A stretch of 64,000 nt of DNA from assembly GCA_963790325.1 (NCBI GenBank), contig CAWBNY010000002.1:744001-808000 (forward strand), read 5' to 3'. Positions within the stretch are counted from its first letter, which is position 1. Each line of letters starts with the position of its first letter. Shown in pieces: positions 36,858 to 44,611 of the stretch. The position numbers and the translations under genes were made by a program. This DNA is from JAXDMK01 sp963790325. GTDB lineage: Bacteria; Actinomycetota; Acidimicrobiia; Acidimicrobiales; AC-14. The notes under the pieces are model-generated. The model worked only from the letters and a program-made list of their open reading frames with translations. It did not search any database and was not told where the DNA came from.

Positions 36858-38636
36858 ATGGCAGCTAGGGCAAGGACCCGAGGGGGCAGCGACCTCGTCG
36901 AGATGGCATGGGACCCGGTTACCCGCATCGTGGGCAGCCTGGGCATCTACACCAAGATCGACTTCGCCCAGGGCAGGGTTGTGGAGTGTCACGCGACCTC
37001 CTCGATCTTCCGTGGCTACTCGATCTTCATGAAGGGCAAGGACCCGCGCGACGCTCACTTCATCACCAGCCGCATCTGCGGTATCTGTGGTGACAACCAC
37101 TGCGTGTGCTCTTGCTACTGCCAGCAGATGGCCTACGACATCCAGCCCCCGCACCTGGGCGAGTGGATCGTCAACCTGGGCGAGGCTGCTGAGTACATGT
37201 TCGACCACAACATCTTCCAGGAGAACCTGGTCGGCGTTGACTTCTGCGAGAAGATGTTCGCGGAGACCAACCCCGGCGTGCTCGACCTGGCGAACGACAC
37301 CGAGTCCCCCGGCGCCGCCGCTCACGGCTACGCCACCATCGGTGACATCATGCGGTCCCTGAACCCGTTCTCGGGTGACCTCTACCGTGAGGCCCTCATG
37401 GTCTCCCGGTACACCCGTGAGATGTTCTGCCTCATGGAGGGTCGCCACGTGCACCCGTCCACCCTGTACCCGGGTGGTGTGGGCACCACGGCTTCCATCC
37501 AGCTCATCACGGACTACATGGCCCGCCTGATGCGCTACTGCGAATTCATGAAGAAGATCGTCCCGATCCACGACGACCTCTTCGACTTCGTGTACGAGGC
37601 GATGCCCGGCTACGAGGCCAACGGCCAGCGCCGAATCCTCACCATCTGCTGGGGCGCCTACCAGGACCCGAACGTGTGCAACTTCAAGTACCGCGACATG
37701 ACCGAGTGGGGCCGTGCGATGTTCGTCACCCCCGGTATCGTCGTGGACGGCAAGCTGGTCACGAACGACCTGGTCGACATCAACCTCGGTCTCCGCATCC
37801 TGCTCGGCCACTCGTACTACGAGAGCTGGGAAGGCCAGGAGATGTTCGTCGACCGTGACCCCCTGGGCAACGCGGTTGACCGCAACCACCCGTGGAACCA
37901 GCACACGATCCCGCAGCCGCAGAAGCGCAACTTCGACGGCAAGTACAGCTGGGTCATGGCTCCCCGTTGGTTCGACGGTCGTGACCACCTCGCCACCGAC
38001 ACCGGTGGTGGCGCCTTCGCCCGTATGATGGCCATCGCCCTTTCCGGCCTGGTCGACATCGGCTGGTGCAAGGCGACGGGTACCTCGATCATCATCAACC
38101 TGCCCAAGACGGCCCTCAAGCCTGAGGTCACCTTCGAGTGGCACGTTCCGAAGTGGTCGAACACCCTCGAGCGTCACCGTGCCCGTACCTACTTCCAGGC
38201 CTACTCGGCTGGCTGTGGCATGTACTTCGTCGAGAAGGCTCTCGAAGAGGTCCGTGCCGGGCACACCAAGACCTGGGAGCCCTTCACGGTTCCCGACGAG
38301 GCCATCGGCTGTGGTTTCTCCGAGGCCGTCCGTGGCGTCATCTCCCACCACATGGTCATCCGTGGTGGCAAGATCGCCAACTACCACCCGTACCCCCCGA
38401 CGCCGTGGAACGGTAACCCCCGTGACATCTACGGCACTCCCGGTCCCTACGAAGACGCCGTGGTCAACACGCCCATCTTCGAAGAGAACACCCGTGAGAA
38501 CTTCAAGGGCATCGACATCATGCGTGCCGTGCGTAGCTTCGACCCGTGCCTTCCCTGTGGTGTCCACATGTACCTGGGCAAGGGTAAGCTCGTGAAGAAG
38601 CTGCACTCGCCCACCATGGTCAACACCGGGGAGTAG
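36858..38636 (+). CDS. hhyL: Group 1h [NiFe]-hydrogenase large subunit
   Basis: A 592-aa catalytic subunit binding the NiFe(CN)2CO centre. The N-terminal L1 motif RICGICGDNHC is at 72-82 and the C-terminal L2 motif DPCLPCGVH at 562-570; after metal insertion the protease should cut after His570, removing 22 residues. The ATG at 36858 has AGAGAGGA 8 nt upstream. Together with hhyS it would oxidise H2 at atmospheric levels, a persistence trait in several soil actinobacteria. Codons such as CGT and GGT are far more frequent than in neighbouring genes, consistent with high expression. Confidence 0.96.
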   Translation: MAARARTRGGSDLVEMAWDPVTRIVGSLGIYTKIDFAQGRVVECHATSSIFRGYSIFMKGKDPRDAHFITSRICGICGDNHCVCSCYCQQMAYDIQPPHLGEWIVNLGEAAEYMFDHNIFQENLVGVDFCEKMFAETNPGVLDLANDTESPGAAAHGYATIGDIMRSLNPFSGDLYREALMVSRYTREMFCLMEGRHVHPSTLYPGGVGTTASIQLITDYMARLMRYCEFMKKIVPIHDDLFDFVYEAMPGYEANGQRRILTICWGAYQDPNVCNFKYRDMTEWGRAMFVTPGIVVDGKLVTNDLVDINLGLRILLGHSYYESWEGQEMFVDRDPLGNAVDRNHPWNQHTIPQPQKRNFDGKYSWVMAPRWFDGRDHLATDTGGGAFARMMAIALSGLVDIGWCKATGTSIIINLPKTALKPEVTFEWHVPKWSNTLERHRARTYFQAYSAGCGMYFVEKALEEVRAGHTKTWEPFTVPDEAIGCGFSEAVRGVISHHMVIRGGKIANYHPYPPTPWNGNPRDIYGTPGPYEDAVVNTPIFEENTRENFKGIDIMRAVRSFDPCLPCGVHMYLGKGKLVKKLHSPTMVNTGE

Positions 38637-38638
38637 TC

Positions 38639-39205
38639 ATTTCCGAGAACCTTCGTGCGGTCGGTGACCGCATTGAGTATTTGGTCAGTGAGCTCAGGTC
38701 GTCGGCACAGCCGGCGACCTGGGCTCTGGCCGAAGAAGCGCTTGGCTTGGTAGCACAGCTCTACGGCGGTGCTCTCGACAGGATCCTCGAGATCCTCGTC
38801 AACGCCGAGGCCACTCCACTCATCGCCGAAATCGTCCACGACGAGCTGGTGAGCTCCCTGCTCGTCCTCCACGGCCTGCACCCCGACGACCTCCCCACCC
38901 GCGTGGAGAAGGCCCTCGACTCGGTGCGGCCCTACCTCGAGTCGCACGGCGGCGACGTCGAGTTGCTCGACATCCTGCCCGACGAGGGGATAGTGCGAGT
39001 CCGCCTGCTCGGGAGTTGCGACGGCTGTCCCTCGTCGTCGGTCACCCTCAAGCTGTCGGTGGAGCAGGCCATCCACGAGGCCGCTCCCGAGATCATCAAC
39101 ATCGTGGTCGACGGCTATGTCGACCCGACCGCGCCGGTAGCAGCCCCGTTGCCGGCCTCGGCACCGATCCAGCTCACCGTCAAACCAGCCGCCGCGAGTC
39201 GGTAA
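38639..39205 (+). CDS. NifU-like iron-sulfur domain protein of the hydrogenase locus
   Basis: About 188 aa. The N-terminal half is helical (AVGDRIEYLVSELRSS... LVAQLYGGALDRIL) and the C-terminal half is a NifU C-domain with LESHGGDVELLDI and the cluster-binding CDGCPSS near residue 127-133. Homology begins before the first standard start codon (TTG 38681), so ATT 38639 is proposed: GGGGAG ends 5 nt upstream and the frame gives (M)SENLRAVGDRIEYL. The gene begins 2 nt after the hhyL stop. It may deliver Fe-S clusters to the small subunit or carry electrons from it; NifU-type and other Fe-S proteins recur in Hhy operons. Confidence 0.85.
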   Translation: MSENLRAVGDRIEYLVSELRSSAQPATWALAEEALGLVAQLYGGALDRILEILVNAEATPLIAEIVHDELVSSLLVLHGLHPDDLPTRVEKALDSVRPYLESHGGDVELLDILPDEGIVRVRLLGSCDGCPSSSVTLKLSVEQAIHEAAPEIINIVVDGYVDPTAPVAAPLPASAPIQLTVKPAAASR

Positions 39206-39216
39206 CACTAGAAGGC

Positions 39217-39924
39217 ATGTCGAATCCTGATTTTCTACGCCTCGGCTCGTTCCGGGCGCTCAACCCCGAGGGCGGTGAGAAGGAAGAGGCCAAGCCGTTC
39301 GCCGCGATCGAGCGGCTGCTGCAGCCCAAGCCTCGTCCCCGCCCGGGTGAGAAGTGCGAGATGTGCGCCGTCGACGTTCCCGACGAGCACCCGCACATCG
39401 TCAACCTGGAGAGCCGCAGCCTGCTCTGCGCCTGCCGTCCGTGCTACCTCCTCTTCGCATCCGGAGGGGCCGGAGGCGGGCGCTACAAGGCCGTTCCCGA
39501 CCGCTACGTGTCGATGGACTCGGTGGCGCTGACCCCGATGCAGTGGGACTCCCTGCAGATCCCGGTCAGCACCGCCTTCTTCTTCTTCAACTCCGAGGCC
39601 GAGCAGCTGGTGGCGTTCTACCCCAGCCCGGCCGGCGCCACCGAGTCGCTCCTGCCTGTCGACACCTGGGCGGAGATGACCGAGTCCAACCCCGTGCTCA
39701 CCAGCATGCAGCCCGACACCGAGGCCCTGCTGGTGCGGGTGGGCGACCGCTCCGGGCCCGACGAGTCATACATCGTGCCCATCGACGCCTGCTACGAGCT
39801 GGTCGGCTACCTACGCCGCCTGTGGCGGGGCTTCGACGGCGGCAACGAGGCCCACCAGGCCATGGCCGACTTCTTCACGCGAGTCAAAGGGCGAGCACAG
39901 CCGGCTGTCACGAGCGACACATGA
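39217..39924 (+). CDS. DUF5947 family protein of the hydrogenase locus
   Basis: A 235-aa protein with a cysteine-rich N-terminal part: Cys47, Cys50, Cys71, Cys73 and Cys76 (KCEMC ... CACRPC) could hold a zinc ion or Fe-S cluster, with His58 and His60 nearby. The rest is a mixed alpha/beta domain ending in a helical segment with an LVGYLRRLWRGFDGG motif. DUF5947 is known to me only as a neighbour of group 1h hydrogenases; no function is established. ATG 39217 has a GAAGG site; the stop overlaps the next ATG (ATGA), so translation is coupled. Confidence 0.85.
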   Translation: MSNPDFLRLGSFRALNPEGGEKEEAKPFAAIERLLQPKPRPRPGEKCEMCAVDVPDEHPHIVNLESRSLLCACRPCYLLFASGGAGGGRYKAVPDRYVSMDSVALTPMQWDSLQIPVSTAFFFFNSEAEQLVAFYPSPAGATESLLPVDTWAEMTESNPVLTSMQPDTEALLVRVGDRSGPDESYIVPIDACYELVGYLRRLWRGFDGGNEAHQAMADFFTRVKGRAQPAVTSDT

Positions 39925-40658
39925 GCGATCTCGAGTTCGAGGTCGTGGGCGTCGGCCCCGAGCGCTACTGCGCGGCACCGACGGTCACCTTCAAGGTCCG
40001 GATCACGGAGAACTCGGGCGACAACATCTACGCCGTCGCCCTGCGCACCCAGATCATGATCGAGCCCCAGCGGCGCCGCTACACCCCTGAGGAGGAGCAG
40101 CGGCTGCTAGCCCAGTTCGGCGAGCGTGACCGGTGGGGCCAGACCCTCAAGCCGTTCTACTGGGCCACGGTGGGCTCCATGGTCACCGCCTTCACCGAGA
40201 GCGTCGAGATCGACATCCAGGTCCCCCTCACCTACGACTGGGAGCTGGCTTCCACCAAGTTCCTGCACGCGGTGGAGACGGGCGACGTGCCGGTCAACCT
40301 GCTCTTCAACGGCACGATCATCAGCAAGGGCGAGTCGGGTTTCTCCATCGAGCCGGTGCCGTGGAACAAGGAGTCCCGCTTCGGCGTCCCCGCCGGGCTG
40401 TGGCGAGCGGTGATGGACATCTACTTCCCGGGCACGGGCTGGATCCGCACCGACCGGTCCACCATCGACAAGCTCGAGCGCTTCCGCTCCATCCGGGGCC
40501 TCACGTCGTGGGAGCGCACCTTCGACGTCCTCGTGGAGGAGGCGGACGAGCCCAACGGCCTTCTGGAGCCGGCTTCGGCCGAGGTGGCGGCCGCCCCCGA
40601 CGCGGTCTCCTCGCCCGACGCCGGTGCCGCGCCCACCAACGGCAAGGCCGGCTCGTGA
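39921..40658 (+). CDS. DUF6084 family protein of the hydrogenase locus
   Basis: A 245-aa soluble protein: the N-terminal DLEFEVVGVGPERYCAAPTV, a beta-rich core with VALRTQIMIEPQRRRY and VEIDIQVPLTYDWELA, and GTGWIRTDRSTIDKLERFR before a low-complexity Ala/Pro tail from about residue 205. The pattern resembles a beta-sandwich scaffold. DUF6084 accompanies Hhy hydrogenases but has no assigned role. Start and stop both overlap neighbours by 4 nt, so it is made in step with DUF5947 and the next protein. Confidence 0.85.
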   Translation: MSDLEFEVVGVGPERYCAAPTVTFKVRITENSGDNIYAVALRTQIMIEPQRRRYTPEEEQRLLAQFGERDRWGQTLKPFYWATVGSMVTAFTESVEIDIQVPLTYDWELASTKFLHAVETGDVPVNLLFNGTIISKGESGFSIEPVPWNKESRFGVPAGLWRAVMDIYFPGTGWIRTDRSTIDKLERFRSIRGLTSWERTFDVLVEEADEPNGLLEPASAEVAAAPDAVSSPDAGAAPTNGKAGS

Positions 40659-42139
40659 CCCTGGCCGACGCCCGCAAGGTGGCCGACTGCGTCGTCTACG
40701 AGGGCTACGTCCTCTTCCCCTACCGGGCCAAGAACATAAAGAGCCAGATCCGGTGGCAGTTCGGCGTGGTCGCCCCCCGGTCGGTGGCCGAGGCCGACCC
40801 CGGCGAGCGGTGGTTCATGCAGACCGAGGTGCTGATCGACGGCGATCGCGACACGTCGGTCAACGTCGTGCTGCGCTTCCTGCGGGTCCAGGCCCGCGCC
40901 GTGGAGGAGCTGGTCGACGGCGCCTACGTGCCGGTGGCGTCCCTGACGGTCGACAACCGCATCATCACCGACTGGCAGGAGGCCATCGAGGAGGTCATCG
41001 AGCTGGCCGATGTCCCCCTGGCCGACCTGCTGGCCGAAGGTCGGGACGTCCCCATCGCCTTCGATGCCACCACCTCCTACGAGGACATCGTCGACAACGG
41101 CGGCACCGTCGTGGGTCGCTTCGTCCGCGACTCGTGGCCCGTCACCGTCCAGGCGCGGGTGCGCGCCGTGCGCGACGACAGCCCCTTCTCCATCGTCAAG
41201 CTGAGCGTCGTGGTCGAGAACCTCACCGAGTGGGAGAAGGCGGGCGCCCCCCGCTCCGAATGGGTCCGCAACTGCATGGCGGCCGTCCACCTCCTCTTCG
41301 AGGTCCGCCACGGCACCTTCATCTCCCTGGCCGACGCCCCCGAGTTCGCCCGCCCGGCCGCCGCCGGCTGCGTGAACATCGGCGCCTGGCCGGTGCTCAT
41401 CGGAAACCCGGATCACTGCGACACGATCCTGGCCTCGCCCATCACCCTGTCCGACTTCCCGGAGATCGCACCCGAGAGCGAAGGCGACTTCTACGACGCC
41501 ACCGAGGTCGACGAGATGCTCCACCTCTTCACCGCCACCCTCACCGAGGAGGAGCGGGCCGAGGCGAGGGGCACCGACCCCCGGGCGGCGGCGATCATCG
41601 ACCGGGTCGACAACATGCCCCCCGAGCTGATGGAGAAGCTCCACGGGGCCATCCGGTCGCTGCGCCCGATCCCCCTGGGCCGGCCCACGGTCGACGACGA
41701 CGACGAGGAGGACGACGACGACGAGGAGGACTCCGGCCTCGGCACCGGCGACCTGGCCCCTTTCGGCGCCGACCTCGTCTTCGGCGCCGACGACGACTTC
41801 CCCACGTTCAGCACCGACGCCGACGGCACGGTGATGGACGTGCGCCTCGACGCCGAGACCGACGCCAAGTACAAGCCCTTCGAGGACACCACCCGGCTGA
41901 GCGGCATGCAGGTGGGCAAGGGGGCCAAGGTTCGCCTCCGCCCCACCACCGGCGCCGACGCCCAGGACATGTTCCTCCGGGGGCTTCTGGCCACCGTGGA
42001 GGGCGTCTTCCACGACGTCGACGGCGACATCCACCTGGCGGTGTCGATCGACGACGACCCGGCCACCCTCGCCTTGCCGAGCTGGATCGGGCGCTTCCGG
42101 TACTTCCGGCTCCACGAGGTCGAGGTGCTGAGCCAGTGA
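40655..42139 (+). CDS. Conserved hydrogenase-locus protein of unknown function
   Basis: A 494-aa protein, not recognised as a named family. It begins VADCVVYEGYVLFPYRAKNIKSQIRWQFGVV, has a long beta-rich domain with FMQTEVLIDG and VVENLTEW, then a helical part (TATLTEEERAEARG...), an extreme acidic stretch of Asp/Glu at about residues 348-361, and a final domain KVRLRPTTGADAQDMFLRGLLATVEGVFHDVDG. No membrane helix or cysteine cluster is visible. GTG 40655 and the stop at 42139 each overlap neighbours by 4 nt, so it is a fixed part of the operon. A chaperone or assembly scaffold is a guess based only on position. Confidence 0.75.
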   Translation: MTLADARKVADCVVYEGYVLFPYRAKNIKSQIRWQFGVVAPRSVAEADPGERWFMQTEVLIDGDRDTSVNVVLRFLRVQARAVEELVDGAYVPVASLTVDNRIITDWQEAIEEVIELADVPLADLLAEGRDVPIAFDATTSYEDIVDNGGTVVGRFVRDSWPVTVQARVRAVRDDSPFSIVKLSVVVENLTEWEKAGAPRSEWVRNCMAAVHLLFEVRHGTFISLADAPEFARPAAAGCVNIGAWPVLIGNPDHCDTILASPITLSDFPEIAPESEGDFYDATEVDEMLHLFTATLTEEERAEARGTDPRAAAIIDRVDNMPPELMEKLHGAIRSLRPIPLGRPTVDDDDEEDDDDEEDSGLGTGDLAPFGADLVFGADDDFPTFSTDADGTVMDVRLDAETDAKYKPFEDTTRLSGMQVGKGAKVRLRPTTGADAQDMFLRGLLATVEGVFHDVDGDIHLAVSIDDDPATLALPSWIGRFRYFRLHEVEVLSQ

Positions 42140-42630
42140 GTCCCAACATCCTGGTGGCCGGCATCGGCAACATCTTCCTGGCCGACGACGCCTTCGGTGT
42201 CGAGCTGGCCCTTCGTCTGAGCCGTGAGCCGCTGCCCGAAGGCGTGACCGTCGTCGACTACGGGATCCGGGGCCTGCACCTGGCCTACGACCTGCGCGAC
42301 AACGACTACGACCTGGTCGTGCTTCTCGACGCCCTCCCCCGGGGTGACGAACCGGGGACGGTGTATCTTTTCGAGCCCGACCTCGATTTCGATCGGGACG
42401 AGGTGGAAGTCGACGCCCACGAGATGCACCCGTTGGCTGTGCTGGCGTTACTGGCCGACCTCGGTGGGGAGGTCAGGCGGCTGTTGGTGGTCGGTTGTGA
42501 ACCAGCCGAGCTGGAGGAGCGCATGGGGCTCTCTCCGGTAGTTGCGGTCGCTGTTGACAAGGCGGTACAGGTGGTGGGAGAACTGCTCCAGCAAGAGATG
42601 TCGGCACTTGTTGCCGGAAAGGAGAGCTGA
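42136..42630 (+). CDS. Hydrogenase maturation protease
   Basis: A 164-aa HyaD/HybD-type endopeptidase that removes the C-terminal extension of the large subunit after nickel insertion. It starts VAGIGNIFLADDAFG with the first Ni-sensing acidic residue, has the LLDALPRGDEPGTVY segment carrying the second acidic residue, and HEMHPLAVLALL with the histidine ligand. It lies in the same operon as its presumed substrate HhyL. GTG 42136 overlaps the previous stop by 4 nt. Confidence 0.92.
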   Translation: MSPNILVAGIGNIFLADDAFGVELALRLSREPLPEGVTVVDYGIRGLHLAYDLRDNDYDLVVLLDALPRGDEPGTVYLFEPDLDFDRDEVEVDAHEMHPLAVLALLADLGGEVRRLLVVGCEPAELEERMGLSPVVAVAVDKAVQVVGELLQQEMSALVAGKES

Positions 42631-42631
42631 G

Positions 42632-42736
42632 ATGCTCGGTAAGTTGGTCAAGAGCCTGGTGGTCGCAGTCGTCGCAGGGATGGTCGTTAACTCTCTGCCT
42701 GACATCCAGCGCTACCTCAAGATCCGGGAGATGTGA
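42632..42736 (+). CDS. 34-aa membrane microprotein, DUF6893-like (first copy)
   Basis: A tiny protein with one hydrophobic helix (residues 6-21, KSLVVAVVAGMVVNS) and a basic C-terminus ending LPDIQRYLKIREM. The ATG at 42632 follows the protease stop by 1 nt, and a GGAGAG site lies about 6 nt upstream. The C-terminal signature is shared with the next gene, so the pair are paralogues. It matches what I recall of DUF6893 family small proteins in actinobacteria. It may sit in the membrane and offer its basic end to the hydrogenase. Confidence 0.75.
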   Translation: MLGKLVKSLVVAVVAGMVVNSLPDIQRYLKIREM

Positions 42737-42742
42737 GCTGAC

Positions 42743-42862
42743 GTGAACATTGTTGGCATCGTTGCACTAATTATTCTGGCCCTCCTCGTTCTGGGCTTCC
42801 TGTTCATGTTCCTGCGGTCCGTGCCCGACATGGCTCGGTACCGTCGCATCCGCCACATGTGA
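42743..42862 (+). CDS. 39-aa membrane microprotein, DUF6893-like (second copy)
   Basis: Begins at GTG 42743, 6 nt after the first microprotein, with a GAG-rich weak ribosome site just before the preceding stop. It has one strong membrane helix (residues 4-24, VGIVALIILALLVLGFLFMF) and ends VPDMARYRRIRHM, aligning with LPDIQRYLKIREM of its neighbour. It is too short for most gene finders. The tandem arrangement and conserved tail support it as a real gene. A 30-nt hairpin follows the stop directly. Confidence 0.72.
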   Translation: MNIVGIVALIILALLVLGFLFMFLRSVPDMARYRRIRHM

Positions 42863-42867
42863 TGCAG

Positions 42868-42897
42868 GCACGGGGACGACGTGAGTCGACCCCGTGC
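42868..42897 (+). terminator. Hairpin ending the main hydrogenase transcript segment
   Basis: GCACGGGG/CCCCGTGC (42868-42875 with 42890-42897) encloses an A-A mismatch and a second CGAC/GTCG stem capped by a GTGA tetraloop. It starts 5 nt after the second microprotein stop and is followed by GC-rich sequence without a T-run, so partial termination or mRNA 3'-end stabilisation is likely before hypC. Confidence 0.55.
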
Positions 42898-43044
42898 TCG
42901 GTGCTGTTGCCGACATCGTCTGCGGCCGGTGGGGACGTAGGTCCTCGCCGGCCGAAGTCGAGTCGGCTTGTTTTCGTGCTGGGTTCCGGCACGCCACGAC
43001 GTTCTTGTCGCGCCGCCTGACCGAACCCGAAAGGAGGAACCGCG

Positions 43045-43338
43045 ATGTGTCTCGGGATTCCCGGGAAGGTTGTCGAGTTGGTGGAGGACCAGCCCGGTCT
43101 GGCCACCGTCGACGTCTGTGGGGAGAAGCGCAACGTCAGCACCGGCCTCATCGAGGAAGGTGTGGTCCCGGGCGACTGGGTTCTCATCCACGTGGGCTTC
43201 GCGATGCAGAAGATCGACGCGGCCACCGCCGAGGGCGCCATGGAGGGCCTGATGATGATGCGGGGGCCGTCGGACGGCAACGGAGATGATTTCGACGGAT
43301 TCGACGAACCAACGGAGGCTTCGAAATGGGCGTTCTGA
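43045..43338 (+). CDS. hypC: Hydrogenase maturation chaperone HypC/HupF
   Basis: A 97-aa chaperone that carries the Fe(CN)2CO unit with HypD and delivers it to the large subunit. It has the invariant N-terminal MCLGIPGKV with the essential Cys2, the HVGFAMQKID segment, and an acidic tail longer than usual (GDDFDGFDEPTEAS). The ATG at 43045 has AAAGGAGG 8 nt upstream, the strongest ribosome site in the locus. HypA, B, D, E and F are not in the window, so the rest of the pathway must lie elsewhere. Confidence 0.95.
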   Translation: MCLGIPGKVVELVEDQPGLATVDVCGEKRNVSTGLIEEGVVPGDWVLIHVGFAMQKIDAATAEGAMEGLMMMRGPSDGNGDDFDGFDEPTEASKWAF

Positions 43339-43538
43339 TCGGGGTGGCCGTGGGCTGGGTGGTCGGTGCCAAGTCCGGCGTCGGCACCCTGAACAACATG
43401 AAGTCCGTGGCCCGGGGGCTGGCTTCCTCGGGCGACGTGTCCAAGGTGCTCAACGGCGCCATGGCCGGAGCCATCCCCATGGCCGGACAGCTGCTTCGCA
43501 CCGGACGAGGTGCGCTGGAGGGCCTGAAGAAGGCCTGA
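43326..43538 (+). CDS. 70-aa small hydrophobic protein of unknown function
   Basis: A Gly/Ala-rich protein beginning MGVLIGVAVGWVVGAKSG, with a first hydrophobic segment at 2-15 and a second at about 42-53 (LNGAMAGAIPMAGQL), then a basic amphipathic tail LLRTGRGALEGLKKA. The ATG lies inside hypC (13-nt overlap) with GGAGG about 8 nt upstream, so it is translationally coupled. Not recognised. The sequence suggests a peripheral or reentrant membrane peptide, and it is the first of several small membrane proteins after hypC. Confidence 0.68.
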   Translation: MGVLIGVAVGWVVGAKSGVGTLNNMKSVARGLASSGDVSKVLNGAMAGAIPMAGQLLRTGRGALEGLKKA

Positions 43539-43575
43539 GATCGATCGCCTGCGGGCGACAGAGGGGTTCCGAACG

Positions 43576-43597
43576 GGGTCGGCCGGGGGGCCGACCC
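43576..43597 (+). terminator. Terminator-like hairpin after the 70-aa gene
   Basis: GGGTCGGCC and GGCCGACCC form a 9-bp perfect stem with a GGGG loop, followed by TCCTCATTTCC. It probably ends the hypC unit, so the two small membrane genes at 43837 and 44128 would need their own promoter in 43600-43836, which could not be fixed by eye. Confidence 0.6.
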
Positions 43598-43836
43598 TCC
43601 TCATTTCCGGGGCGGAGACGGGGTCGCCGCGGTTTCTTTTGGTTCGCACTCGACACGTATGGCCTGGGCCGTCTACCGTCCTCCCTGCATCCGCACTGAA
43701 CGGGGTGCGGAGGTCGACGTGGTGCCGGCTGGCTCCCCAGTGGAGACGGCCGGAGATGGATGTACAGCAGGGCCGCTCCGGAGGCGCCGCGGCGCCGACA
43801 GATGTGGCCGTGACCGAGACAAGGGGGAGAAGGTAG

Positions 43837-44085
43837 ATGGCTGTTCTGTGGTGGATCGGCATCGTCGTGCTGCTGCTGGCCGGTGTCGTGGTGGCCAAGA
43901 GCGCCGCTAGCGTCCTGGGCCGGATCAAGGCCATCCAGGGCCTGGCAGGCGACATCATCAACGGCGCGGGCGGGATCAGCAGGCGGCTGGACGCAGTGCC
44001 CAAGCTGGTCAAGACCCAGGAGCTGGCCGTCGCGGCCCACCGCCTGGTCGGCCGTTACGGCGCCGCCCTTCTCCGGGCCCTGTAG
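43837..44085 (+). CDS. 82-aa single-pass membrane protein of unknown function
   Basis: An N-terminal membrane helix (residues 3-22, VLWWIGIVVLLLAGVVVAKS) is followed by a long amphipathic helix region (LGRIKAIQGLAGDIINGAGGISRRLDAVPKLV) and a basic C-terminus. A GGGGGAGAAGG site lies 6-8 nt before ATG 43837. It shares its layout, one N-terminal helix followed by a heptad-like stretch, with the proteins at 44128, 45173 and 45716, although identity is low. Not recognised as a named family. Confidence 0.7.
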   Translation: MAVLWWIGIVVLLLAGVVVAKSAASVLGRIKAIQGLAGDIINGAGGISRRLDAVPKLVKTQELAVAAHRLVGRYGAALLRAL

Positions 44086-44127
44086 CCCCCGTACTTTTCC
44101 GGCAACCCGAGAACAAGAAGGAGTTCC

Positions 44128-44538
44128 ATGGGACCCGAAACTGTGGCCACGCTCATCGTGGTCGCTGTGATCGTTCTGCTCATCGCCTACCACCTCATCG
44201 CGATCGCATCCGGGCTGAAGACGGTCACGTCTGCCCTCGACACCATCGCCGGCGCCCTTGAGGGCATCAAGAAGCAGACCGACCCCGTCAACCGGGTCGT
44301 CGGTGGCATCGCCGGCGAGGTTCTGGCCATCGACGACGACCTGGCGGGCCTGCTCGAGCTCGTCGGGGCAGCCCTGGCGGCCAAGGCCGCGGGTCGCCCG
44401 TCGCCCCACAAGGCACCGGCGCCGGCTCCGTCCCGGGGCGCCGCTCGCCCTCGTGGCGCAGCCGCCGCGTCGACCGGTTCCACCGCCCCGGGTGCCTCCC
44501 GGATGGCCGCCGCGGTCTCCCGGGCCCGCGGCCGCTAG
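44128..44538 (+). CDS. 136-aa single-pass membrane protein with Ala/Pro-rich tail
   Basis: A membrane helix at residues 6-28 (VATLIVVAVIVLLIAYHLIAIA) leads into a helical stretch GLKTVTSALDTIAGALEGIKKQTDPVNRVVGGIAGEVLAIDDDLAGLLELV with regular hydrophobic spacing, then a low-complexity Ala/Pro/Arg/Ser tail from about residue 88. AAGGAG lies about 7 nt before the ATG. The helix arrangement resembles signal-transducer coiled coils, but no known domain is visible. A strong hairpin follows the stop. Confidence 0.7.
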   Translation: MGPETVATLIVVAVIVLLIAYHLIAIASGLKTVTSALDTIAGALEGIKKQTDPVNRVVGGIAGEVLAIDDDLAGLLELVGAALAAKAAGRPSPHKAPAPAPSRGAARPRGAAAASTGSTAPGASRMAAAVSRARGR

Positions 44539-44584
44539 GGGCGTCGACTCGGGGCCAGCGGCCCCTCGTCATTCCGTTCCAACT

Positions 44585-44611
44585 GCTGCGCCGAGCGATG
44601 CTCGGCGCAGC
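44585..44611 (+). terminator. Terminator hairpin after the 136-aa gene
   Basis: GCTGCGCCGAGC and GCTCGGCGCAGC form a 12-bp perfect stem with a GAT loop, 46 nt after the stop. There is no T-run. It ends the plus-strand half of the hydrogenase neighbourhood. Confidence 0.65.

Noticed and set aside
43659..43910. Additional small gene ahead of the 82-aa membrane protein
   Set aside because: The frame overlaps the better-supported gene at 43837 and its sequence is Arg/Gly-rich shadow-like without a ribosome site.
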